A stretch of 64,000 nucleotides of DNA from contig JANCIK010000012.1 in assembly GCA_028532985.1 (NCBI GenBank), forward strand, positions 1,488,001 to 1,552,000, given 5' to 3'. A program made the translations under genes and the position numbers. This DNA is from Stropharia rugosoannulata. Lineage: Eukaryota > Basidiomycota > Agaricomycetes > Agaricales > Strophariaceae. The notes under the pieces were generated by a model that did not search any database, was not told the DNA's origin, and was given only the letters and a program-made list of their open reading frames with translations. Below are positions 1 to 9,737 of this stretch, piece by piece; positions within the stretch are counted from its first letter, which is position 1, and the number at the start of each line of letters is the position of its first letter.

Positions 1-170
1 GCCCCTAACTCAGGTGGGATGGTAGTGGTAATAGATTAAGAGGCATCTACACTAGTACATGCTATATATACTACCAGAAGCGAACTAAGCTAAATGTGGA
101 GCGAACTAATTATAGTCCGCACTATCTAATCTTAACTGCTGATGGTGATGATTGCCTATGTAATCTAACA
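1..170 (-). repeat. Copia LTR, subtype A, cut by window edge
   Basis: This is the reverse complement of the first 170 bases of the subtype A copia LTR at 2729-2931. It ends with TCTAACA, the inverted form of the LTR start TGTTAGA. It is the 3' LTR of the minus-strand copia copy that follows. The remaining LTR bases lie outside the window. Confidence 0.85.
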
Positions 171-2728
171 CTCCCCCGTGACCAAAGCAGTCTCTATACT
201 ACAGTATATACAATATGGACGAACTCCCATATGAGAGCGACAGTAATCTACTTTCGCTGCTGAGAGCGGTTTGGTGAGAATGTCAGCTACCTGCTGTGTG
301 GTTGGTATAAATGAAGGTGTGATGATCTCGTTCTGTACAGCGTCGCGTAGCCAGTAAAAGCGAAGGTCAATGTGCTTCATGCGTCCGTGGTGCTCTGGGT
401 TCTTCGATACACTGATAGCAGACTGATTGTCAATGTGCAGTGTGGAGGGAACCGGAATCGTGAAGCCAAACTCGCGCAGAATGTTGTGCATCCAGGAGAT
501 CTCCTTGCCAGCCTCAACAGCAGCAACAAACTCAGCTTCAGTGGTAGAGAGCGTCACGATGCTCTGCAATTTGCTAGACCAGCTAATTGCACCACCAGCC
601 ATGAGAACGACGTATCCACCTGTAGAGCGTCTAGTGTCCTTGCAGTCGCCGTGTGCAGCATCACAGTAAGTTGTGAACAGATCTGTACCAAGCGAACCAG
701 AGTAAACCAACTTGTACTCAAGTGTTCCTTTCAGATACTTGAACAAGTGCTTGACTGCTGTCCAATGCTGCAGTCCAGGATTGCTGTTAAAGCGTGCGAG
801 GTAAGACACAGTGTGTGCGATGTCAGGGCGTGTCATTGTGGCGAGATACTGAAGGGAACCGATGGCGCTGAGGTAGGGAACGTTTCGCATGAACTCAATG
901 TCGTCAGAACTGCTAGGTGCCATTGCACGAGTGAGGACGGTGCCAGCTGACATGGGAGTGGTGACAGGAATTGCATCTTGCATACTGTAACGTTCAAGCA
1001 TGTCCAGAATGAACTGGTGCTGGTGAAGCGAAATCTTGCATTTGCTGCGATCCCTGGTAATGCCAACACCTAGTAGAAACTCTGTTGCACCGAGATCCCT
1101 GCATTTGAATCATTCACTGAGTTGCTTCACAGCACGGTCAATGGATGAAGTCGATTTGGATGCAAACATGATGTCGTCAATGTAGATGGGCACAAAAATG
1201 CAAACTGTGCCATCTGAGTAGATGTACACTGACCTGTCTGCTTCCACACGCTTGAAGCCCATATCAGTGAGAACTCAATGCAACTTTGTGTTCCACTGCC
1301 TAGCTGATTGCTTGAGACTGTAAAGCGATTTGTGCAGCTTGCAGACCTTGTTTGGTGCGCCTTCATGGAATCCCTCAGGTTGCAGCATATAGATGTCCTC
1401 ATCCAAGTCACCATTGGTGAATGCAGACGAAATGTCCACAGAGCGTAGTTCGAGGTCTTCTGTAGCTGCAATAGCCAGTATCATGCGCAAGGTTGCTGGG
1501 CGGAAGGTGGGAGCAAAGACTTCGGTGTAATCGACTCCAGGACGCTGACTGTAGCCCTTTGCGACGATACGAGCCTTGTAGCGCTCCACAGTGCCATCTG
1601 CATGACGCTTGACCTTGAAGACCCAACCAGAACCAATAGCCTTTGCACTAGGTGGTAAGTCAACGATTTCCCAAGTGTTGTTCTGCAGCAGTGTGTTGTA
1701 CTCTGCGTTTGCTGCATCTCGCCATCTGTCTGCATCGTCGCCCTTGAGTGCCTGCTTGTAGTTCTTGGGATCTGACACAGTAGCAGCACCAGCAAACTGA
1801 ACTTCTTCCAAGCCTTCGTCAACAGTGTAACTGTCAAGTTCGTCATTATCGAGGTCATCATTCTCAGAAGGCGGTGTAGACGGCGGTAGAGGTACAGCAG
1901 CAGGTTTGACTTTCCACCATTCACCAGGAGGTCGAGATTCACGTGTAGTGCGTCTCAGAGGCTCAGCAACGACCTTGGGTTCCACAGGAATGGGAGGTGC
2001 AACAGTACGAGGCGGTTTGGGCACGTTTGGAGCAGAATGCTGATCTCGTCGAGTTGAGCATGTTGGAGTTTTTGTTGATTGCAGAATGCGATGCAATGAC
2101 TCCAACTTGGGTGTGGTACTGTCAGACTCGTCTTTCGACACCCTATCCGATGGTACTTGACTCGACTTGCTAGGACCAGCAGTTGGACCGGAATGCGCAT
2201 GTGATTTCACAGAATGCGAATTGGGCTGAGTTGAGCACTTTGGTGAACTCGACGATTTCGCACTAGCTGTTGGTTTCTGCGAGTTGGGAGTAGGTGCATC
2301 GTGTTCGTCGTCAGACGACGAGTCAGATGGTGCTGGTCCCGCCGAAGGAGGTGCAGTTGGTGCGTCCGAGTCATCAGTGTCCAAGTCAGGCAAATAGGCA
2401 GCAGTTGAATCCCCCCCAGAATCTGGCACATCTGAGAAGTGTGAAGGCATGCCCTTTGGAAACAGGTTGATTGGTGAAGTGACCTTCAAACCAGGAAAGC
2501 TGTGTTCATCAAAGATAGCATGTTCCGAGATCACATACTACTTAGTGGACAGATTGTAGAACTGCCAGCCTTTGTAGCCTGTAGGATAACCGACGAAAAT
2601 GCACTTCTCAACGTGTGGTTGTAGTGACTTGCGTTTGTCTCTCTGCACAAAGACATACGCAGCACAACCAAAAACACGGAGATGGCTCATATCGGGTTTC
2701 TTGCCATGCCATGCAATGTAGGGCACAG
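171..2728 (-). pseudogene. Copia pol remnant (integrase C-terminus, linker, RT, RNase H)
   Basis: Read on the minus strand this matches the C-terminal two thirds of the intact copia polyprotein at 3700-8196 almost residue for residue. It has the end of integrase, the Ser/Pro-rich linker, the reverse transcriptase with YIDD, and RNase H ending VRPY. It starts abruptly at the LTR at 2729, so gag, protease and most of integrase are missing. At least three nonsense codons break it: a Lys codon turned TAG near 2538, a TGA after Lys-Leu-His near 1275, and an Arg CGA turned TGA near 1110. The last is a CpG transition. It is a dead copy. Confidence 0.9.
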
Positions 2729-2931
2729 TGTTAGATTACATAGGCAATCATCACCATCAGCAGTTAAGATTAGATAGTGCGGACTATAATTAGTTCGCTC
2801 CACATTTAGCTTAGTTCGCTTCTGGTAGTATATATAGCATGTACTAGTGTAGATGCCTCTTAATCTATTACCACTACCATCCCACCTGAGTTAGGGGCGC
2901 TCTCTGTGCCTATAAGCGTCCGCTTTTAACA
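2729..2931 (+). repeat. Copia 5' LTR, subtype A
   Basis: The LTR starts TGTTAGATTAC and ends CTTTTAACA, immediately before the primer-binding site. It is 203 bp. Its 5' edge abuts minus-strand integrase sequence of the neighbouring dead copy. The middle differs strongly from subtype B LTRs, while the start and the block containing GTACTAGTGTAGATGCC are shared. Confidence 0.9.
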
Positions 2932-2948
2932 GGTTATGAGCCCTGCGC
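2932..2948 (+). promoter_or_regulatory. Primer-binding site for initiator tRNA-Met half molecule
   Basis: GGTTATGAGCCCTGCGC follows the LTR directly. Its complement, GCGCAGGGCTCATAACC, has the CAU anticodon in context and matches the anticodon arm of eukaryotic initiator tRNA-Met rather than a tRNA 3' end. Priming by an internally cleaved initiator tRNA is known for copia-type elements. The same site recurs after the LTRs at 43029 and 59073, and in inverted form at 13369-13382 and 62777-62791. Confidence 0.8.
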
Positions 2949-3699
2949 TCTGAGCAGTCCCTACTCATTGCTACTCTCTCTTATTCTCACTCTCCTTTCA
3001 CCTGGGTGGCTTGGTACTTAACCTAACACTCATTCGCGCTCGTTTCGCCTCGTTGTTTCACGAGCAGGACCGCCACGTCACGACCGTCGTTCTGGTACCA
3101 CTCTCGTTCCGCCAGCTCAATCGGTCCTCGCACATTTCGCTCTTTTTCTTTACAGGTCCTCTGCACTCTCTTGGTTTCACCAGAGACTGCTTCAGCTTTG
3201 GGCTTCCCAGAGCTGTCCGCTCTTTTGCGCTTTTAGGGCTTCCCTGATCGTCGCCCCACTCCGTTCTTTCGAGGATCCACTCTCCATACGTCCCCCTCGC
3301 TGCCTGCCGACTGCCACGTCACTACGCTCCGTCGTTCTTCCGCAATCAACCGGTCTTCACCAGAGTGCTCAACTCCTCGAGTTAAGACCTCGAAATTTGT
3401 TGAGCTCACTGCGACCTCGCATCGACGTTGACTCCGTTGCAACTCCGCATGCCACTTCCTTTATCATCGATACATCGAGCCCCTAAGTCTCATCTCGATC
3501 AGTTGCATTGTTGTCGAGCAATTCACACTTTAGTACCCAAGTGCTCAACTCCTCGAGTTTGCAACTCCAATTTTGTCGTCGTCGCTGCGCCCCGAGTTCG
3601 TCGTCGTTACCCCTATAACTTGGCAGCCCTAGGTTTCGCGTGTTCGACTATCGGTCCACCCACTCTCACGTCGATCGCATCTCTCATCATTCCGCAATC
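2949..3699 (+). other. Copia 5' leader
   Basis: This is untranslated, pyrimidine-rich DNA between the primer site and the Gag start. It contains two copies of the phrase GTGCTCAACTCCTCGAGTT (near 3366 and 3541). The same leader recurs at 43030-43797 ahead of another copia gag. I see no gene in it. Confidence 0.7.
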
Positions 3700-6600
3700 A
3701 TGTCTTCTTCATCAACACCTCAATTCCCCAAACTGAACTCTGTCAACTATCCATCATGGTCTGCATCCATGAAGGCCTGGCTTCGTTCTCATGGTGTTTG
3801 GCGCATTGTTTCTGGTGAATCTACTAAACCCAGACTGTCCTCACCGCCTACTGCAGCTGAGGAGACTGTGCTTGAAGCATGGTTAACGAAATGGGACAAG
3901 GCAGCTGGTATCATCTTCCTGGCAGTGGAGAATGACCAAATGATACATCTTAACAATGATTCTGACAATCCAGTCAAGATGTGGTCTGCACTCGCATCTG
4001 TGCACCTCCAGAAGCGTCCTGGTACACGCTTCAATGCCTACGACGACCTGTTCTCTATCAGGAAGCAGGAAGACGAGACCTTGCAGTCCCTGATGAACAG
4101 AGTGGACACTGCCATTCGCAGGATCCAGGATTTGCGACCTGACAAGTACGACCTCACCAACTTGGATGAAGAACTCACCTGCATGACGCTTATCCGTGCA
4201 CTACCAGATGAGTACAGCGCATTTGCGTCGTCTCTGCTGCTTCGAGACACTCTCAACAAGACTGTGCTGCAGCAGGCCTTTGTGACAGAGGAAGCACAAC
4301 GTCGACATCGTGCTGCTGAAGCATCTGCTGTTGCACTTGCACTTGCTGCACGCCAGAAAGCGGTCTCTGACTCGCCTACTGGGCCATGCACGTTTTGCGG
4401 GTTAGATGGACACATGCAATCGACGTGCTTTCGATTTGAGCGTGCATGGAAGGATGCAAGGTCGTCTGCACAACAGGGCACATCGCAGAAGCAAGGGAAA
4501 TCGAGGGGAAGAGGGAAGGGCAAGCAGAAGGCAAATGCTGCGAAAGAAGAAAGCGAATCAACTGAAGAGTTTGCTGGTTCTGCAAGTGCTTGCTCTTCTA
4601 ATGACTCTGGCATTGACACTGACTATGAATGGCTTGCAGACACAGGTGCTACTAGCCATATGACGCCTCATCAAGAATGGATGTACGATTACAAGCCCCA
4701 CATTGTCCCCATTTGTCATGCAGACCATACTATAGTATACTCGGCCGGTATAGGGTCAGTTGTCATCCACCTGGTTATTAATGGGAAGGAAGCACCTTCT
4801 GTAGAGATATCTCGCGTTTTACATGTACCATTGCTTAAGAATAATCTACTTGCTTGTTTATACCTCACCAAACACAAAGGCATGATTATGGAAGTTGATG
4901 ACAGTACTATGCACTTCAAGCGAAATGGCAAGACTCTGTTCACTGCAACGATTACTGCATCTCACAGTGGTATCCTGAATGCGCTCACGGAGCCTGCTAC
5001 ACAGTCTGCAAATGCAACGTCGACTCTACCACTGAATGCTGAGCTATGGCATCGTCGTTGCGGACATCATAGCCATGCACACATCAACAAGCTGCTCTCG
5101 AAGGATCTGGTCACTGGCATGCTCATAACGTCGAAAGAGCAACCAGATCCAATTTGCGAACCATGCTTAGCTGGCAAGATGACGTCTGGTACATTTCCGA
5201 GCTCCACTCGCAAATCGACGCAACCACTTGAATTGGTACATTCTGACTTGCACGGCCCGCTCTCAGTGCCTACGCCTGAGGGACATCGCTACTGGATCAC
5301 ATTCATCGACGACTGCACTCACCTGCATGCTGTCATGTTCCTGAAGCGCAAGTCGGACGCATTTGATGCATTCAAGGTGTACAACGCATATGCAGAGAAC
5401 CAGCTAAACGCAAAAATCAAGGCAATGCAGGATGACAAGGCTGGTGAATACATGTCAAACGAGTTCATACGGTTTATGGAGCAATGCGGCATTCACAGGC
5501 GCCACAGCACACGCAATCGGCCTCAGCAAAATGGTGTTGCTGAACGCGCCAACCGCACTATTGCTGAGCACGTCACTGCAATGCTGATAGAGGCAAAGCT
5601 CCCACTCTCGTTTTGGCGACTTGCAGTCATGGCTTACATTCACGTGTGGAATAGGCTCCCTACGTCGTCTCTGACTGACTCTGTGCCCTACACTGAATGG
5701 CATGGCAAGAAACCTGATATGAGCCATCTCCGTGTTTTTGGTTGTGCTGCGTATGTCTTTGTGCAGAGAGACAAACGCAAGTCACTGCAACCACATGTTG
5801 AGAAATGCATCTTCGTTGGTTATCCTACAGGCTACAAAGGCTGGCAGTTCTACAATCCGTCCACTAAGAAGTATGTGATCTCGGAATGTGCTATCTTTGA
5901 TGAACGCAGTTTTCCTGGTTTGAAGGTCACTTCACCAATCAACCTGTTTCCAAAGGGCATGCCTTCACACTTCTCAGATGTGCCAGATTCTGGGGGGGAT
6001 TCAACTGCTGCCTATTTGCCTGACTTGGACACTGATGACTCGGACGCACCAACTGCACCTCCTTCGGCGGGACCAGCACCATCTGACTCGTCGTCTGACG
6101 ACGAACACGATGCACCTACTCCCAACTCGCAGAAACCAACAGCTAGTGCGAAATCGTCGAGTTCACCAAAGTGCTCAACTCAGCCCAATTCGCATTCTGT
6201 GAAATCACATGCGCATTCCGGTCCAACTGCTGGTCCTAGCAAGTCGAGTCAAGTACCATCGGATAGGGTGTCGAAAGACGAGTCTGACAGTACCACACCC
6301 AAGTTGGAGTCATTGCATCGCATTCTGCAATCAACAAAAACTCCAACATGCTCAACTCGACGAGATCAGCATTCTGCTCCAAACGTGCCCAAACCGCCTC
6401 GTACTGTTGCACCTCCCATTCCTGTGGAACCCAAGGTCGTTGCTGAGCCTCTGAGACGCACTACACGTGAATCTCGACCTCCTGGTGAATGGTGGAAAGT
6501 CAAACCTGCTGCTGTACATCTACCGCTGTCTACACCGCCTTCTGAGAATGATGACCTCGATAATGACGAACTTGACAGTTACACTGTTGACGAAGGCTTG

Positions 6601-8196
6601 GAAGAAGTTCAGTTTGCTGGTGCTGCTACTGTGTCAGATCCCAAGAACTACAAGCAGGCACTCAAGGGCGACGATGCAGACAGATGGCGAGATGCAGCAA
6701 ACGCAGAGTACAACACACTGCTGCAGAACAACACTTGGGAAATCGTTGACTTACCACCTAGTGCAAAGGCTATTGGTTCTGGTTGGGTCTTCAAGGTCAA
6801 GCGTCATGCAGATGGCACTGTGGAGCGCTACAAGGCTCGTATCGTCGCAAAGGGCTACAGTCAGCGTCCTGGAGTCGATTACACCGAAGTCTTTGCTCCC
6901 ACCTTCCGCCCAGCAACCTTGCGCATGATACTGGCTATTGCAGCTACAGAAGACCTCGAACTACGCTCTGTGGACATTTCGTCTGCATTCACCAATGGTG
7001 ACTTGGATGAGGACATCTATATGCTGCAACCTGAGGGATTCCATGAAGGCGCACCAAACAAGGTCTGCAAGTTGCGCAAGTCGCTTTACGGTCTCAAGCA
7101 ATCAGCTAGGCAGTGGAACACGAAGTTGCATTCAGTTCTCACTGATATGGGTTTCAAGCGTGTGGAAGCAGACAGGTCAGTGTACATCTACTCAGATGGC
7201 ACAGTTCGCATTTTCGTGCCCATCTACATTGACGACATCACGTTTGCGTCCAAATCGACTTCATCCATTCACCGTGCTGTGAAGCAACTCAGTGAACGAT
7301 TCAAATGCAGGGATCTCGGTGCAACAGAGTTTCTACTAGGTGTTGGCATTACCAGGGATCGCAGCAAACGCAAGATTTCGCTTCACCAGCGCCAGTTCAT
7401 TCTGGACATGCTTGAACGTTACAGTATGCAAGATGCAATTCCTGTCACCACTCCCATGTCAGCTGGCACCGTCCTCACTCGTGCAATGGCACCTAGCAGT
7501 TCTGACGACATTGAGTTCATGCGAAACGTTCCCTACCTCAGCGCCATCGGTTCCCTTCAGTATCTCGCCACAATGACACGCCCTGACATCGCACACACTG
7601 TGTCTTACCTCGCACGCTTTAACAGCAATCCTGGACTGCAGCATTGGACAGCAGTCAAGCACTTGTTCAAGTATCTGAAAGGAACACTTGAGTACAAGTT
7701 GGTTTACTCTGGTTCGCTTGGTACAGATCTGTTCACAACTTACTGTGATGCTGCACACGGCGACTGCAAGGACACTAGACGCTCTACAGGTGGATACGTC
7801 GTTCTCATGGCTGGTGGTGCAATTAGCTGGTCTAGCAAATTGCAGAGCATCGTGACGCTCTCTACTACTGAAGCTGAGTTTGTTGCTGCTGTTGAGGCTG
7901 GCAAGGAGATCTCCTGGATGCGCAACATTCTGCGCGAGTTTGGCTTCACGATTCCAGTTCCCTCCACACTGCACATTGACAACCAGTCTGCTATCAGTGT
8001 ATCGAAGAACCCAGAGCACCACGGACGCATGAAGCACCTCGACCTTCGTTTCTACTGGTTACGCGACGCTGTACAGAACAGAGTCATTACACCCTCGTTT
8101 ATACCCACAACACAACAGGTGGCTGACATTCTCACCAAACCGCTCTCTGCAGCGAAAGTAGATTACTGTCGCTCTCACATGGGAGTTCGACCATAG
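3700..8196 (+). CDS. Copia Gag-Pol polyprotein
   Basis: This 1498-residue polyprotein runs from ATG 3700. An in-frame ATG 60 bases upstream exists, but the shorter start matches the sister family at 62073, whose Gag begins in the same way. Domains in order: copia Gag; a CCHC knuckle near residue 230 (CTFCGLDGHMQSTC); aspartic protease with Asp-Thr-Gly (LADTGATSHM) near 310; GAG-pre-integrase with His and Cys pairs near 445; integrase with HSD, DDKAGEY and QQNGVAERANR; a long Ser/Asp/Pro-rich linker; reverse transcriptase with YIDD; and RNase H with TYCDAAHGD, STTEAEF and HIDNQSA. All expected catalytic acids are present and there is no stop or frameshift. It is a candidate active element. The protein would assemble virus-like particles in the cytoplasm and carry out reverse transcription and integration. 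Confidence 0.95.
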   Translation: MSSSSTPQFPKLNSVNYPSWSASMKAWLRSHGVWRIVSGESTKPRLSSPPTAAEETVLEAWLTKWDKAAGIIFLAVENDQMIHLNNDSDNPVKMWSALASVHLQKRPGTRFNAYDDLFSIRKQEDETLQSLMNRVDTAIRRIQDLRPDKYDLTNLDEELTCMTLIRALPDEYSAFASSLLLRDTLNKTVLQQAFVTEEAQRRHRAAEASAVALALAARQKAVSDSPTGPCTFCGLDGHMQSTCFRFERAWKDARSSAQQGTSQKQGKSRGRGKGKQKANAAKEESESTEEFAGSASACSSNDSGIDTDYEWLADTGATSHMTPHQEWMYDYKPHIVPICHADHTIVYSAGIGSVVIHLVINGKEAPSVEISRVLHVPLLKNNLLACLYLTKHKGMIMEVDDSTMHFKRNGKTLFTATITASHSGILNALTEPATQSANATSTLPLNAELWHRRCGHHSHAHINKLLSKDLVTGMLITSKEQPDPICEPCLAGKMTSGTFPSSTRKSTQPLELVHSDLHGPLSVPTPEGHRYWITFIDDCTHLHAVMFLKRKSDAFDAFKVYNAYAENQLNAKIKAMQDDKAGEYMSNEFIRFMEQCGIHRRHSTRNRPQQNGVAERANRTIAEHVTAMLIEAKLPLSFWRLAVMAYIHVWNRLPTSSLTDSVPYTEWHGKKPDMSHLRVFGCAAYVFVQRDKRKSLQPHVEKCIFVGYPTGYKGWQFYNPSTKKYVISECAIFDERSFPGLKVTSPINLFPKGMPSHFSDVPDSGGDSTAAYLPDLDTDDSDAPTAPPSAGPAPSDSSSDDEHDAPTPNSQKPTASAKSSSSPKCSTQPNSHSVKSHAHSGPTAGPSKSSQVPSDRVSKDESDSTTPKLESLHRILQSTKTPTCSTRRDQHSAPNVPKPPRTVAPPIPVEPKVVAEPLRRTTRESRPPGEWWKVKPAAVHLPLSTPPSENDDLDNDELDSYTVDEGLEEVQFAGAATVSDPKNYKQALKGDDADRWRDAANAEYNTLLQNNTWEIVDLPPSAKAIGSGWVFKVKRHADGTVERYKARIVAKGYSQRPGVDYTEVFAPTFRPATLRMILAIAATEDLELRSVDISSAFTNGDLDEDIYMLQPEGFHEGAPNKVCKLRKSLYGLKQSARQWNTKLHSVLTDMGFKRVEADRSVYIYSDGTVRIFVPIYIDDITFASKSTSSIHRAVKQLSERFKCRDLGATEFLLGVGITRDRSKRKISLHQRQFILDMLERYSMQDAIPVTTPMSAGTVLTRAMAPSSSDDIEFMRNVPYLSAIGSLQYLATMTRPDIAHTVSYLARFNSNPGLQHWTAVKHLFKYLKGTLEYKLVYSGSLGTDLFTTYCDAAHGDCKDTRRSTGGYVVLMAGGAISWSSKLQSIVTLSTTEAEFVAAVEAGKEISWMRNILREFGFTIPVPSTLHIDNQSAISVSKNPEHHGRMKHLDLRFYWLRDAVQNRVITPSFIPTTQQVADILTKPLSAAKVDYCRSHMGVRP

Positions 8197-8238
8197 TGTA
8201 TATACTGTAGTATAGAGACTGCCTTGGTCACGGGGGAG

Positions 8239-8443
8239 TGTTAGATTACATAGGATTGGACTTGACCATCAGCAGTAGATTAGATATCACGTACTATATT
8301 TAGTATGCTCCATATATAGTTAATCTCGCTTATGGTAGTATATAAGGCATGTACTAGTGTAGATGCCTCTTAATCTCTTACCACCACCATCTCTGTGTGA
8401 GTTAGGTTCGCTCTCTGCGCCTGTAAGCAGTCTGCTTTCAACA
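8239..8443 (+). repeat. Copia 3' LTR, subtype B
   Basis: It starts TGTTAGATTACATAGGATTGG and ends TGCTTTCAACA. It is 205 bp and follows the polypurine stretch ending at 8238. The copy at 9533-9737 is nearly its exact reverse complement, so the two face each other across 1.09 kb of copia internal DNA. Confidence 0.88.
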
Positions 8444-9532
8444 CAGCCATGAGAACGACGCATCCACCTGTAGAGCGTCCAGTGTCCTTGCAGTCGCCGT
8501 GTGCAGCATCACAGTAAGTTGTGAACAGATCTGTACCAAGCGAACCAGAGTAAACCAACTTGTACTCAAGTGTTCCTTTCAGATACTTGAACAAGTGCTT
8601 GACTGCTGTCCAATGCTGCAGTCCAGGATTGCTGTTAAAGCGAGCAAGGTAAGACACAGTGTGTGCGATGTCAGGACGTGTCATTGTGGCGAGATACTGA
8701 AGGGAACCGATGGCGCTGAGGTAGGGAACGTTTCGCATGAACTCAATGTCGTCAGAACTGCTAGGTGCCATTGCACGAGTGAGGACGGTGCCAGCTGACA
8801 TGGGAGTGGTGACAGGAATTGCATCTTGCATACTGTAACGTTCAAGCATGTCCAGAATGAACTGGTGCTGGTGAAGCGAAATCTTGCATTTGCTGCGATC
8901 CCTGGTAATGCCAACACCTAGTAGAAACTCCGTCGCACCAAGATCCCTGCATTTGAATCGTTCACTGAGTTGCTTCACAGCACGGTGAATGGATGAAGTC
9001 GATTTGGATGCAAACGTGATGTCGTCAATGTAGATAGGCACGAAAATGCGAACTGTGCCATCTGAGTAGATGTACACTGACCTGTCTGCTTCCACACGCT
9101 TGAAACCCATATCAGTGAGAACAGAGTGTAACTTCGTGTTCCACTGCCTAGCTGATTGCTTGAGACCGTAAAGCGACTTGCGCAGCTTGCAGACCTTGTT
9201 TGGTGCGTCTCAGAGGCTCATAAACAACCTTGGGTTCTACAAGAATGGGAGGTGCAACAGTACGAGGCGGTTTGGGCATGTTTGGAGCAGAATGCTGATC
9301 TCGTCGAGTTGAGCATGTTGGTGTTTTCGTCGATTGCGGGATGCGATGCGATGACTCCAACTTGGGTGTGGTACTGTCAGACTCGTCTTTCGACGCCCTA
9401 TCCGATGGTACTTGACTCGACTTGCTAGGACCAGTAGGTGGACCGGAATGCACATGCGATTTCCCAGAATGCAAATTAGGCAAAGTTGAGCACTTTGGTA
9501 AACTCGACGATTTTGCACCAGTGGTCGGTTTC
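8444..9532 (-). pseudogene. Copia internal fragment between facing LTRs
   Basis: On the minus strand this contains part of the linker (9532 to about 9210) joined directly to reverse transcriptase and part of RNase H (about 9200 to 8444). The linker-to-RT joint skips the start of the RT domain, so a large internal deletion occurred. Both ends abut the inner (CA) ends of LTRs. No primer-binding site, gag or integrase is present. It is dead. Confidence 0.8.
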
Positions 9533-9737
9533 TGTTGAAAGCAGACTGCTTACAGGCGCAGAGAGCGAACCTAACTCACACAGAGATGGTGGTGGTAAGA
9601 GATTAAGAGGCATCTACACTAGTACATGCCTTATATACTACCATAAGCGAGATTAACTATATATGGAGCATACTAAATATAGTACGCGATATCTAATCTA
9701 CTGCTGATGGTCAAGTCCAATCCTATGTAATCTAACA
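9533..9737 (-). repeat. Copia LTR, subtype B, inverted
   Basis: This is a 205-bp reverse complement of the LTR at 8239-8443. In minus orientation its 3' end joins linker sequence and its 5' end joins RT sequence at 9738. No primer site or polypurine stretch flanks it, and no target-site duplication is visible. Confidence 0.85.

Larger units (their letters stand above)
2729..8443 (+). mobile_element. Ty1/copia LTR retrotransposon, complete and open
   Basis: This is the only copia in the window with both LTRs and an uninterrupted Gag-Pol. The order is 5' LTR, primer-binding site, leader of about 750 bases, one long ORF, a polypurine stretch CGGGGGAG at 8231-8238, and 3' LTR. The 5' LTR is subtype A (203 bp) and the 3' LTR is subtype B (205 bp). 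They are clearly diverged, which a single insertion should not show. No convincing target-site duplication is visible: CACAG precedes the 5' LTR and CAGCC follows the 3' LTR. The element may be a recombinant of two subfamilies, although its ORF is intact. Confidence 0.88.

Noticed and set aside
372..950. Plus-strand ORF of 192 codons
   Set aside because: It is the antisense shadow of the copia RNase H/RT on the minus strand and recurs opposite every copia copy.
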